From Anaerolineae bacterium (lineage in GTDB: Bacteria; Chloroflexota; Anaerolineae; Aggregatilineales; UBA2796), in contig JADZBY010000709.1 in NCBI GenBank assembly GCA_020851855.1, positions 1 to 6,493 of the forward strand: a stretch of 6,493 nucleotides of DNA, read 5' to 3'. The notes below the pieces were generated by a model. That model ran no database searches. It was given only the letters and a program-made list of their open reading frames with translations, and had not been told where the DNA came from. The translations under genes and the position numbers were made by a program. Below are positions 1 to 6,493 of the stretch, in pieces. The number at the start of each line of letters is the position of its first letter. Within the stretch, counting starts at the first letter, position 1.

Positions 1-319
1 CAGCATCCGTATCCACGACCGGGCGCTGCAAGAGAAGATCTTCGGGCTGATCGGGCTGGACGTGGACGATGCGCGGCAGCGTTTCGGGCACATGCTGGAA
101 GCGTTCGAGTACGGCACGCCGCCGCACGGCGGCATCGCGCCCGGCATCGACCGGCTGATCATGCTGCTGGCGGGCGAGCCGAACATCCGCGAGGTGATCG
201 CCTTCCCGAAGTCGCAGCAGGCCGCTGATCTGATGGCCGGTGCGCCGTCCGAGGCCGAGCCGAAGCAACTGGAAGAGCTGCACATCCGGCTGGCAGAAGA
301 TGTGAAAGACGAAGCGTAG
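1..319 (+). CDS. aspS: Aspartyl-tRNA synthetase, C-terminal fragment (5' end outside window)
   Basis: AspRS charges tRNA-Asp with aspartate in the cytoplasm and is a class II aminoacyl-tRNA synthetase. Only the last 105 codons are present, in the frame starting at base 2, with a TAG stop at 317-319. The fragment opens with [14 protein letters not shown], the active-site strand region of bacterial AspRS. It then has [15 protein letters not shown], which is class II motif 3 with its conserved Arg, followed by [17 protein letters not shown] and the bacterial C-terminal ending [17 protein letters not shown]. Bacterial AspRS is usually about 580-600 residues, so roughly four fifths of the protein lies off the left edge. 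The GTG at 62 lies inside the domain and is not the start. The domains that would distinguish a discriminating from a non-discriminating enzyme are not in the window. The gene converges with the LysM gene and is followed at once by a hairpin. Identification is secure; nothing looks broken. Confidence 0.96.
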   Translation, partial: SIRIHDRALQEKIFGLIGLDVDDARQRFGHMLEAFEYGTPPHGGIAPGIDRLIMLLAGEPNIREVIAFPKSQQAADLMAGAPSEAEPKQLEELHIRLAEDVKDEA

Positions 320-346
320 CGCCTTCCTGGCTACAGGATAGGTGTT

Positions 347-378
347 GGGGCGCGTCGCGACGCGCCCTCTGTGTTTTG
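347..378 (+). terminator. Probable intrinsic terminator of aspS
   Basis: The perfect 20-bp palindrome GGGCGCGTCGCGACGCGCCC at 348-367 begins 28 bases after the aspS stop. It can fold as an 8-bp GC-rich stem with a CGCG loop. It is followed by TCTGTGTTTT on the plus strand, an imperfect T-rich tract that suits termination of aspS. On the minus strand the sequence after the hairpin is CCAACACC, with no T run, so it is a poor intrinsic terminator for the convergent LysM gene, although the hairpin could still protect that 3' end. The site fills most of the 61-base gap between the two convergent genes. Confidence 0.7.
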
Positions 379-380
379 AC

Positions 381-1790
381 CTACTTATTGACGATGAGCC
401 GGATGGCGCAAGGCGGGGGGTAGTTGCTGTCCGTCTGCACCACGGTCAGTTGCAGCCAGTAAATGCCCGCCGGGAAGAACGACGTGTCCACGCGGCCCAA
501 AACGCCGCCTTCCACCGCCGAAAAGACCGTGCCGACGTTGTTCCAGTTCTGCCCGCCGTCGTCGGGGCGCATCTCGAGCTTGTAGAAGCTGAAATTGGCG
601 ATATTTGCCGTGCCGATCACGGTGAATGGGCCGGTCAGCACCGCGCCGGGAGCCGGGCTGACGATGCGCGCCGAAGGATTGTCGCAGTCGCGCGCATTCA
701 CGCCCGGCAGCGGCGGCGGCGTGAAGACCGGCGTGCCGTTTGAGCCGCTGGACCCACGCGGATTGACCGTTGCGCCCGGCGGCACGAGCACGATATGGCC
801 CGCAACGATGCGCGATGCGTCCGGGATGCAGCTTGCCGCCTGCAATTCCGCCAAACTGATGCCCGCCTGCCGCGCAATGCTGAATAGTGTATCGCCCTGC
901 TGGATGATGTACGGCTGCCAGCCCACACGCGGCACGCACGGCGTCGCCTGGATGGTTTGCAGCGCGCCCGGCAGCGGTGTGGGGATGAACAGCGTCGGCG
1001 TCGGGACGAGGGCGCTCACCGCCGTCGTGATGGTCGGGATCAGGGTGGGCGTGCGCGTCGGGGTGTTGCTCGGCGTGTGGCTGGGCGTCGGCGTGCGCGT
1101 GGCGGTGGCTGTCGCGGTCGGGGTAGGCGTCGGTGTGCGGGTGAACGTCGCGGACGGGGTGTGCGTCGGCGTCGCCGTCGGGCTGGCCGTCCGGGTGGCG
1201 GTGCGCGATGCGGTCGGTGTCGCCGTTGCGCTGGGTTGGCGCGTCCGGCTGGGCGCGGTTGTCGCGCTGGCCCGTTGCGCCACGGCGCGCGTGGCCGACG
1301 CCTGGACGGTGCGGCCTGGCGTGGCCGTTGTACTGGCCGTGATCAGGACCTGCACACCGGCGCTCGTCGGTGAGGGCGGCACGGGCGTCTCGCTGGCCGT
1401 CTCGGTAGGCGATTCGGTCGGCGTGCTCGGCGTGGCGCTCGGCTCCAGGGGCGCTGCCGTCACAGTCGGCACGGGCGTGGGCGAGCCGCGCTGCGCGGTG
1501 GGGCTGGCCGTGATCTCCGCCATGGCGCTGGCCGTCGCGCCCAACGTGCCCGCCGCGTCGATGGTCTGGCGGGCAGCGGCGAGGGTGGCCTGCACGTCCG
1601 GCGAGGCGGTCAGCAACAGGGCGACCGCTTGTGTCTGCGTCTCGTTGGCGGCGGCCAGCCCGGTGGGCGGCGCGGGCGTTTCGGTCCGGTTGCTGATGGT
1701 CAGCACGATGCCGAAGGTGAGCGCCAGCGCCAGCATGGCAATGGCGATCAGCGCGACGATGATCTCATTGCTGATGTCACGACGTGACAT
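381..1790 (-). CDS. Membrane-anchored LysM-domain surface protein with Thr/Pro-rich stalk
   Basis: This is a 469-residue predicted envelope protein, likely binding peptidoglycan or another N-acetylglucosamine polymer through its LysM. Residues 9-32 form one hydrophobic segment after a short charged N-terminus (MSRRD), which fits an uncleaved anchor with the rest outside. Residues 92-275 are a low-complexity Thr/Pro/Ser/Ala stalk with TPT and TAT runs. Residues 291-337 match LysM ([20 protein letters not shown], then a second helix and IVLVPPG). Residues 373-468 look like a small beta-sandwich domain ([18 protein letters not shown], then FYKLEM, QNW and YWLQLTVVQ). There are exactly four Cys: 285 and 321 around the LysM, 369 and 461 around the C-terminal domain. 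The ATG at 1790 is supported by AAAGG six bases upstream. The gene starts inside the 3' end of the kinase-like gene (14-base overlap), so the two are surely co-transcribed. Its exact role is unknown; a glycosylated surface tether or sensor partner is inference. LysM assignment is strong, the C-terminal domain weaker. Confidence 0.9.
   Translation of the reverse strand: MSRRDISNEIIVALIAIAMLALALTFGIVLTISNRTETPAPPTGLAAANETQTQAVALLLTASPDVQATLAAARQTIDAAGTLGATASAMAEITASPTAQRGSPTPVPTVTAAPLEPSATPSTPTESPTETASETPVPPSPTSAGVQVLITASTTATPGRTVQASATRAVAQRASATTAPSRTRQPSATATPTASRTATRTASPTATPTHTPSATFTRTPTPTPTATATATRTPTPSHTPSNTPTRTPTLIPTITTAVSALVPTPTLFIPTPLPGALQTIQATPCVPRVGWQPYIIQQGDTLFSIARQAGISLAELQAASCIPDASRIVAGHIVLVPPGATVNPRGSSGSNGTPVFTPPPLPGVNARDCDNPSARIVSPAPGAVLTGPFTVIGTANIANFSFYKLEMRPDDGGQNWNNVGTVFSAVEGGVLGRVDTSFFPAGIYWLQLTVVQTDSNYPPPCAIRLIVNK
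1041..1235 (-). repeat. Degenerate Thr-Pro/Thr-Ala codon repeat in the LysM stalk
   Basis: Residues 186-250 of the LysM protein are almost entirely Thr, Pro, Ala, Ser and Arg, in runs such as [18 protein letters not shown] and [12 protein letters not shown]. In the DNA this appears as imperfect ACG/CCG/GCG-rich units. The wider stalk of the same composition spans about 966-1514. The units are degenerate at synonymous positions, so this is a protein-level low-complexity region and not a clean DNA tandem array. Such stalks commonly extend a domain away from the membrane and are candidate O-glycosylation zones, which is not shown here. Confidence 0.75.
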
Positions 1791-4700
1791 GGTTCGCCTT
1801 TAACTCTGACTCCGGTTGCCCCGCTGCGCCTTGTTGTTGCACTGCCACGAGCGGCAGCGCCAGCGTGAACGTGCTGGACTGGCCCGGCTCCGAATCGAGC
1901 CAGATGCGCCCGCCGTGCATCTCCGTCAGCGCCCGCGCGATGGACAGCCCGACGGTGGTGTCGCCCACGCCCTGGATCAGGGGCCGGTCGGCGCGGTACA
2001 TACGGCTGAAGACGCGCGCCTGCTCTTCCAACGGCACGCCGCCGCCCCAGTCCTGCACGCCGATCAGCACCGCGTCGCCCGTGCGCTCTGCGCCGCCGTC
2101 GCCCGTGGCAAAAACGAAGTTGCGGACCGTCTCGGCGCGCACGGCGACCTGCCCATCCGTCGGAGAGGCCCGGTAGGCATTGGACAGCAACTCGACGATG
2201 ACCTGTTGCAGCGCGCCCCGGTCGCCCGGCACAGACGGCAACTGCTCCGGCAAATCGAGCTTGAGCGTGATGCCCTTCTCGCGGAACTGCGTGCGCGTGG
2301 CCGTGATGGCGTCGTCGATGACGTCGCCCATGTCCACGCCGCCGATGTCCAGCTTCAACTGCCCGGTGTCGATGGCCACCACGCGCACGAAGTCCTCGAC
2401 CAGCGTCGCCAGCCGGTCGCTATTCGCCTTCACGCGCTGCAAGAACTGGCGCTGAAGCTCGCCCAGGATGCCCACCGACTCGCCCAGCAGCAGGTCAACA
2501 TAGGCGGCCACGGACGTGAGCGGTGTGCGGAGTTCCTGCGCCACGCTGAGCAGCACGGCGGCGGTATCCTCGTCCAGCGCCGCGCCCGTGCGGGCCTTGT
2601 CGCCGTCCGCCGGTTTGCGCCGCGCCTCGTCAAGCTGGGCGCGCAGCCGGTCGAGCGTGGCCTGCGCCTGGAGCAACTGGTGCTCCAATTCGCTGCGCTC
2701 TTCGGTCAGGTCGTCGATCATCGTCTTCAGCGCGCCGACGCCGTCCGCGCCCAATTGCTGGAGCACTTCGCGGTTGCCCTCGACGCGGGCGAGAAGCTGA
2801 TCACGCTCCGTTTGCAGCGCGGTACGTCCTGCCAGCAGCCGGTCGCGCTCGGTGAGCAGCGTGGCCCGTTCCTGGGCGAGTTTGTTGCGCTCTGCGACGG
2901 CGTGATTACGCTCGAAGATGGCCGTTTCCAGGTCGGCGCGCAGGGCGCTCATCTCGGCCAACATCCGCGTGCGCAGGACTTCCCACTGCTCGCGGTCGCC
3001 CTTCTGTGCGCCCTGGGCATTGCTCAGCGTATCGCGCTGGCGGATGAGCACCTCGCGGTCCTGGGCCAGGCGGCGCACTTCGTTTTCGAGCGAGGCGATC
3101 TTGGCGTCGCGCTCTTTCTCGCGCGCGATGCGGTCCTGGAACTTGCGAATCTCGGTCAGCAGCGCATCGCGGTCCTGGGTGGCGCGCTCGGCAACCGTCT
3201 TGTACTGGCTGCGCTCTTCGGTGAGCTGCACGATGGTCGTCACCAGGCTGGCCGGGCCGCCCTCGATGCCCAGCGCGGCAAGCTGCGCCTCGACCGCGTC
3301 CAGGTTCGATTTCAGGTGGTCGCGCTCCACGGCCAGCCGCGATTTTTCTTCGGCCAGCCGGGTGAGCAGCTCGCGCAGGACGGCGGGCGCAGTGGCTTCC
3401 CCGTGCGAGCGCAACTCGGTGAGCTGGGCCTCAAGCTGCTCTTTTTGCGACTGAAGCTCGTCGCGCTCTTTCTGCAGGATGTGGATGGCGGCCTCGTACA
3501 CCTCGTCGTCGCTGCCGGTGGCCGACGCAAGCTGAGTCTGCGCCTCGTTCAGCGCCTGGATCAAGCGCTCGCGCTCGGCTTCGAGCTGGCGGCGCTCCAT
3601 GGACATCTTCTCCATGCGCTGCGTGATGGACATGCCCTCGGGGTCGTCCGAGGCGAGTTCGGCAAGCCGGCTGCGCTCGAAGTCCAGCTCGATCTGCAAT
3701 TCGCGCACCTTCGCGCTCAGCTCGTTGATCTGGCTGCGCGCCAGTTCCAGGCTGGCCTGCATCTCGGCGCGCGCCGCCGACACAATCGGGGCGGTCTGCG
3801 CGTCGTCCGCGATGGCCTGCACCGACCGGCTGCGCGCGTTGAGCACATTGCGCTGCGCCGCGCGGGCGATGGTCAACATGCGCGACGCGACGGGCGAGAG
3901 CGATTCGAGCAGGCGCTTTTCGTTCTCCCGCAAATCGCGCTGGGTATAAGGCAGCGCCACGACGAGCACGCCGACGACCACGCCTTCGCGGATCAAGGGC
4001 TGGAAATAGACCGGCCCGATCTTCTGGATGTCGAGCCGCGTGTACACGTCCACAAGCTCGTTCAAATGCTGATCGGCCATCAGCGCGCGCTGCGTCCGGG
4101 ACAGGATCGCGTCCTGGAGCGTGGGCTGCTCGTCCAGCTTGAAGGCCATCGCTGCGATAGGCCGCTGCTGCACGCTGTCGTAGGCGGCGATCACGTCGGC
4201 ATATTCGGCGTCGTCCAGCACGAGAAGCGCCGTCACGTCCGCCTTGACCAGCGTCGAGGCAGCGATCACGATCTGGCGCGGCAATTCGTCGGGCTGTTCC
4301 TTCTCGGTGATGATGCCCAGCGCCTTGAGCAGCGTCACCGACTCGCGCTCGACGGTGGTGTCGATGAGATTCGTGGAAATGGTGTTCAGCGTGGAGACGG
4401 TGGCCTGTGTGGCCCGCTGCGCCGCCACGGCGGTCAGCCGGTCCACGACGAGGCGATAGACGACGACGGGCAGAATGGCCATCGCGACGAGGAAGGCAAG
4501 CTGAATCGCGCCCGATTCGTCGCCGCGCAGCGCGCCGTTTTGCAGGACGGCGACGGTGTAGCCGTAGCCGGCGATCACGGCGGCCATGAACAGGATTTTG
4601 AGCGGCGCATCGACCGTGATGCGGAAGCGGATGAGCATCAGGGCCAGCATCAACGCGGCCAAAACGAGCGTTGCGATGGTCCAGATGCGCCCGTAGCTGC

Positions 4701-5175
4701 TCAGGTTGAACTCGGCGGCGGGCGTGTGGCCGGTGTACCACTGCACGGCGGTGTAGCCGTAGCCGACGAGGATGGCCGCGCCGACCGCCAGCGCCAGCAG
4801 CGTGATCAGGACCTGCCCGGAGCGGCGCGGCGGCCCGTCGATGTCCTCGTCGGCGGTCGGCGCTTCAGTCCCCAGGAACGCCCATCCGGCCAGCAGGACC
4901 ACCATCGCGCTCGCCGCCCGGTTCAGCGGGGGCAAAATCGCGCCGCGCGTCTGGCCCGAGACGATGACGGCCACCGCGCCCGCCATGAGCGCGATCCACG
5001 ACAGGGCGATGCCCGCCGAGGCCAGCGCGTAACGGCCCGCCATCTTCTCCGCCGGGCCGCGCAGGCGCTGGCCGAGCGCCATGAACAGCGCGGCGAAGCT
5101 GAAGACGATGAGCGACATATAGTACAGCAGCGCGACGGACGGGTCGTCAAAGAGTGTCAAGAGATCGGGGGCCAC
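1777..5175 (-). CDS. Seven-TM, GAF, coiled-coil histidine-kinase-like protein lacking the phospho-accepting His
   Basis: This 1132-residue membrane protein has a sensor-kinase architecture. Seven hydrophobic segments (about 14-35, 48-73, 86-103, 120-142, 161-183, 191-212, 223-244) are followed by a GAF-like domain (about 275-440, ending [20 protein letters not shown]) and by Glu/Arg/Leu-rich coiled coil (about 460-855). HisKA-like helices span about 870-935 and a HATPase domain about 975-1112. Basic loops at 36-48 and 184-190 and the cytoplasmic C-terminus fit an N-out topology. The H-box is [12 protein letters not shown]: Gln880 replaces the His that normally carries the phosphate, while Glu881, Arg883, Thr884 and Pro885 remain. 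The ATPase keeps N-box Asn999 and G1 Asp1042, Gly1044 and Gly1046 (DWGGG); the G2 box is weaker (TTVGLSIA). The GTG start at 5175 is set by AAGGAG six bases upstream. No response regulator is visible nearby. It overlaps the LysM gene. It could be a pseudokinase, an ATP-dependent scaffold, or a kinase acting by another route. Architecture is confident; signalling activity is unknown. Confidence 0.92.
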   Translation of the reverse strand: MAPDLLTLFDDPSVALLYYMSLIVFSFAALFMALGQRLRGPAEKMAGRYALASAGIALSWIALMAGAVAVIVSGQTRGAILPPLNRAASAMVVLLAGWAFLGTEAPTADEDIDGPPRRSGQVLITLLALAVGAAILVGYGYTAVQWYTGHTPAAEFNLSSYGRIWTIATLVLAALMLALMLIRFRITVDAPLKILFMAAVIAGYGYTVAVLQNGALRGDESGAIQLAFLVAMAILPVVVYRLVVDRLTAVAAQRATQATVSTLNTISTNLIDTTVERESVTLLKALGIITEKEQPDELPRQIVIAASTLVKADVTALLVLDDAEYADVIAAYDSVQQRPIAAMAFKLDEQPTLQDAILSRTQRALMADQHLNELVDVYTRLDIQKIGPVYFQPLIREGVVVGVLVVALPYTQRDLRENEKRLLESLSPVASRMLTIARAAQRNVLNARSRSVQAIADDAQTAPIVSAARAEMQASLELARSQINELSAKVRELQIELDFERSRLAELASDDPEGMSITQRMEKMSMERRQLEAERERLIQALNEAQTQLASATGSDDEVYEAAIHILQKERDELQSQKEQLEAQLTELRSHGEATAPAVLRELLTRLAEEKSRLAVERDHLKSNLDAVEAQLAALGIEGGPASLVTTIVQLTEERSQYKTVAERATQDRDALLTEIRKFQDRIAREKERDAKIASLENEVRRLAQDREVLIRQRDTLSNAQGAQKGDREQWEVLRTRMLAEMSALRADLETAIFERNHAVAERNKLAQERATLLTERDRLLAGRTALQTERDQLLARVEGNREVLQQLGADGVGALKTMIDDLTEERSELEHQLLQAQATLDRLRAQLDEARRKPADGDKARTGAALDEDTAAVLLSVAQELRTPLTSVAAYVDLLLGESVGILGELQRQFLQRVKANSDRLATLVEDFVRVVAIDTGQLKLDIGGVDMGDVIDDAITATRTQFREKGITLKLDLPEQLPSVPGDRGALQQVIVELLSNAYRASPTDGQVAVRAETVRNFVFATGDGGAERTGDAVLIGVQDWGGGVPLEEQARVFSRMYRADRPLIQGVGDTTVGLSIARALTEMHGGRIWLDSEPGQSSTFTLALPLVAVQQQGAAGQPESELKANHVTS
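1797..1801 (-). promoter_or_regulatory. Ribosome binding site of the LysM gene, inside the kinase-like gene
   Basis: AAAGG on the minus strand lies six bases before the ATG at 1788-1790. It is embedded in the last codons of the upstream gene, whose TGA is at 1777-1779. The site supports this start and implies translational coupling between the two genes. Confidence 0.6.
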
Positions 5176-5181
5176 ACCGCG

Positions 5182-5187
5182 CTCCTT
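5182..5187 (-). promoter_or_regulatory. Shine-Dalgarno AAGGAG fixing the GTG start of the kinase-like gene
   Basis: A near-consensus AAGGAG on the minus strand is separated by six bases (CGCGGT) from the in-frame GTG at 5173-5175. The first membrane segment begins about 13 residues later. No in-frame ATG near this point has a comparable site, so the GTG is preferred. Confidence 0.85.
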
Positions 5188-5230
5188 GTGAAGTCACACA
5201 CTGATGGCCGGGCGGATGTTCTAACCTTTC

Positions 5231-5259
5231 ATTGTAGCACAGGTGTACACCGAGTTTCG
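5231..5259 (-). promoter_or_regulatory. Predicted extended -10 promoter for the kinase/LysM operon
   Basis: On the minus strand TGCTACAAT (5239-5231) is an extended -10: a TG dinucleotide, one base, then TACAAT with one mismatch to TATAAT. Counting 17 bases upstream, the -35 slot (5259-5254) reads CGAAAC, which does not resemble TTGACA. That pattern fits a promoter using the extended -10, an activator, or both. Transcription would begin near 5224, giving a leader of about 50 bases before the GTG at 5175. The prediction rests on motif and placement only. Confidence 0.5.
5242..5251. promoter_or_regulatory. Palindrome GGTGTACACC in the promoter spacer
   Basis: This perfect 10-bp inverted repeat lies wholly between the predicted -35 slot and the extended -10. 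That is a typical place for a repressor or for a dimeric regulator acting within the spacer. The flanking bases do not extend the symmetry. It could be chance, since a 10-bp palindrome needs only five matched pairs. Confidence 0.3.
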
Positions 5260-5291
5260 AGCGCGCGCCTCGCAGTTTCGTGAAAGTTTCG
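5253..5291 (-). promoter_or_regulatory. Three CGAAACT direct repeats upstream of the operon promoter
   Basis: CGAAACT occurs on the minus strand at 5291-5285, 5280-5274 and 5259-5253. The first two are separated by four bases (TTCA), an 11-bp period; the third begins 21 bp further on, about two helical turns, and covers the -35 slot. Tandem 7-bp repeats at 11-bp period are the known layout of PhoB/OmpR-family sites. The sequence itself is not the PhoB box, and the regulator is not identified. Confidence 0.45.
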
Positions 5292-5350
5292 TATTCAGAG
5301 GGGAATTGTCGAGGGGGAGAAGGCGGGGCGGCTCCTTTCTTCCACGCTCA

Positions 5351-6493
5351 TCAGTTTTGGGGCACTTGCTCTGGCTCCCACAGCGGAGAATAGGTATACA
5401 CATAGGGGCCGAGAAGCCGACGCGCGGATCGTTCCTTGCTCACGACTTCCACAACCGGCGCACCGGGCATGATTGGATTATCGAATGATTCAAACGCGAC
5501 GAACTGGCCGTCTGGCGAGACGGCGAGAGGCCCGCTATAAGCGCCTGAATCGCTCGGAAAGCTGTAGATGATGTCGATCAGCGCGCGTTGCGCCAGGGAA
5601 TACCGCGCGATGGCTTCTCGACTTGTGTCTGTGCGGCGACCGTGTAGATATACCGTTTGTTCATCGCTCCACCACGCAGGGCAGGAAAATGACGCGAAAA
5701 CAGCCCCGGTGATCGGCGGGATCACGTGTGCGATCTGACCATCCTGTCTGACCAGGATCGTGCTGCCATCGCGCGCAATGGCTGCAAATAACGCGCCTTG
5801 AGGTGAAAACTCGCGGCAAATGTAGCTGTCTATCCCCACAATATCGCCCATCTCGAGCCGGACGTCGGAATCGAGATGGATCAGGCTGGTAGTCGCTGCT
5901 GTTGGCATCTCCAATCCTACGAGCAGGGCTTCCCGGTCGGATGACCACGCCATCCAGGGTGTTTCCTCGGCGGTTGGTTCGTACTGGTAAAGTGTCCTGA
6001 GCGTTTGTCCGCTGGCTACGTCCGCTTCGACAAGCGCCAGGGTGAAGGGCGCATCCAGGGTCGACGTCAGAAAATACACCACCTTGCCATCGTCCGACCA
6101 GGACATGGGAAACGCGGTGCTTGAGATGTTGCCATCCCACATGTACGACTGTGGCGCAAGCGGCGCATTCATGCACATCTGGAGCGCGCCTGAACGGCTC
6201 AGAATGCAGAGAGCGGCCTCGACCCACCAGTAAGGCATGTCATCGGCAGGCTGCGACGGAGACTCGATGGCAATGGCCAGAAGATCGCCGCCTGGTGACC
6301 AGCGCAATGCGTACAAACCTGATTCGCGGTAATCGTGAACGTAGAACTCGGAGAGCTTGCCGCTGAGGCCATCCATCTTCACAAGCACAGAGCGCGGGAC
6401 ATTTCCGTCACCCACTTCCTCGGCGGCTGTGAAAATCAGGTCTGGCATGGGCGTTGATTCCCCGCCCTGGTTGCTCCAACCTACCAGCATACA
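5351..6493 (-). CDS. Seven-bladed beta-propeller protein (TolB/PD40-like), 5' end probably outside window
   Basis: This is a propeller protein of unknown ligand, at least 379 residues from the ATG at 6490. WSPDG-like blade motifs recur near residues 60-77 (RWSPGGDLLAIA), 127-143 (SWSDDGKVVYFL), 178-195 (AWSSDREALLVG), 226-241 (FSPQGALFAAIA), 269-285 (AWWSDEQTVYLH) and 320-336 (VSPDGQFVAF). A seventh at 365-372 (YSPLWEP) stops just before the TGA. Spacing is 43-67 residues. The seventh motif lacks its following strand, while the N-terminus begins with a lone strand, PDLIFTAA (16-23), so the ends probably close one blade together. The reading frame stays open to the window edge, where the codon before the ATG is TGT (Cys), and there is no room for a ribosome binding site. 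The true start and any signal peptide or lipobox therefore likely lie upstream. Base composition seems somewhat less GC-rich than the other genes. It may be an exported protein, but that cannot be settled here. Confidence 0.82.
   Translation of the reverse strand, partial: CMLVGWSNQGGESTPMPDLIFTAAEEVGDGNVPRSVLVKMDGLSGKLSEFYVHDYRESGLYALRWSPGGDLLAIAIESPSQPADDMPYWWVEAALCILSRSGALQMCMNAPLAPQSYMWDGNISSTAFPMSWSDDGKVVYFLTSTLDAPFTLALVEADVASGQTLRTLYQYEPTAEETPWMAWSSDREALLVGLEMPTAATTSLIHLDSDVRLEMGDIVGIDSYICREFSPQGALFAAIARDGSTILVRQDGQIAHVIPPITGAVFASFSCPAWWSDEQTVYLHGRRTDTSREAIARYSLAQRALIDIIYSFPSDSGAYSGPLAVSPDGQFVAFESFDNPIMPGAPVVEVVSKERSARRLLGPYVYTYSPLWEPEQVPQN

Larger units (their letters stand above)
5176..5350. 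other. Intergenic regulatory region between the propeller and kinase-like genes
   Basis: These 175 bases hold the AAGGAG site, the predicted promoter, the CGAAACT repeats and the palindrome listed separately. I see no convincing hairpin plus T-run after the propeller stop at 5351-5353, so read-through from that gene into the kinase-like gene is possible. No small gene with a credible start and ribosome binding site was seen, and the AT-richer patches match the promoter part. Confidence 0.6.

Noticed and set aside
62..319. GTG at 62 as the start of a small 85-residue protein
   Set aside because: The frame is open upstream to the window edge, and bases 2-61 encode conserved AspRS residues continuous with what follows.
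1041..1235. CRISPR-like or iteron array
   Set aside because: The repetition is made of degenerate codons within a protein-coding frame, with no constant-length repeats or unique spacers.
595..1803. A 402-codon plus-strand frame rich in Val and Gly opposite the LysM gene
   Set aside because: The repeating VGVGV pattern is the mirror of the Thr/Pro/Ala stalk codons on the minus strand. The minus-strand protein has a membrane anchor, a LysM and a good ribosome binding site.
2430..2633. Possible frameshift or degraded HisKA explaining the missing His
   Set aside because: The frame is continuous through the H-box and into the HATPase domain, flanking residues match the family, and the change is one codon. 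Nothing suggests a frameshift.
5187..5198. TGTGA-AG-TCACA inverted repeat just upstream of the kinase ribosome binding site, considered as a CRP site
   Set aside because: CRP/FNR-family sites of this half-site have a six-base spacer; here it is two. It lies in the leader and overlaps the Shine-Dalgarno by one base. A two-base loop also makes a hairpin unlikely.
1816..5283. A 1155-codon open frame on the plus strand, antisense to the kinase-like gene
   Set aside because: Its translation is rich in His, Arg, Gln and Ala without any recognisable domain, while the minus strand encodes clear GAF, HisKA and HATPase features. Long antisense frames are expected opposite GC-rich coiled-coil codons.

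Overview
The window looks like a piece of a high-GC bacterial chromosome, most likely from Chloroflexota (Anaerolineae-like). This is inferred from protein style: a membrane-anchored LysM protein with a long Thr/Pro/Ala stalk, a very large multi-domain kinase-like protein, and a bacterial-type AspRS C-terminus. No rRNA or other taxonomic marker is present, so the assignment is tentative.

Layout. Bases 1-319 (+) are the last 105 codons of aspS. A perfect 20-bp palindrome followed by a T-rich run lies in the short gap to the next gene and fits an intrinsic terminator. Everything else is on the minus strand. Read in the direction of transcription, the order is: a seven-bladed beta-propeller protein cut by the right edge (6493-5351); a 175-base intergenic region with a promoter and possible operators; an 1132-residue sensor-kinase-like protein (5175-1777); and a LysM surface protein (1790-381) that overlaps the kinase gene by 14 bases and converges on aspS.

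The most interesting unit is the overlapping kinase/LysM pair. The kinase-like protein has seven predicted membrane segments, a GAF-like domain, about 400 residues of coiled coil, and HisKA plus HATPase modules. Its HisKA H-box reads AQELRTPL, with Gln (residue 880, codon CAG) where the phospho-accepting His should be, and no other His lies in that helical hairpin. The ATP-binding boxes are largely kept. It therefore looks like a non-canonical histidine kinase or pseudokinase. The LysM protein has one N-terminal membrane anchor, a stalk of about 180 residues, a LysM domain and a C-terminal beta-sandwich-like domain, with four Cys that suggest two disulfides. The overlap implies co-expression, and I infer an envelope-sensing or envelope-organising module.

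The promoter in front of the pair has an extended -10 (TGCTACAAT). The motif CGAAACT occurs three times upstream, with starts 11 and 21 bp apart, and the copy nearest the gene sits exactly in the -35 slot. A 10-bp palindrome lies in the -35/-10 spacer. This resembles the tandem direct-repeat sites of OmpR/PhoB-type response regulators, but that is inference.
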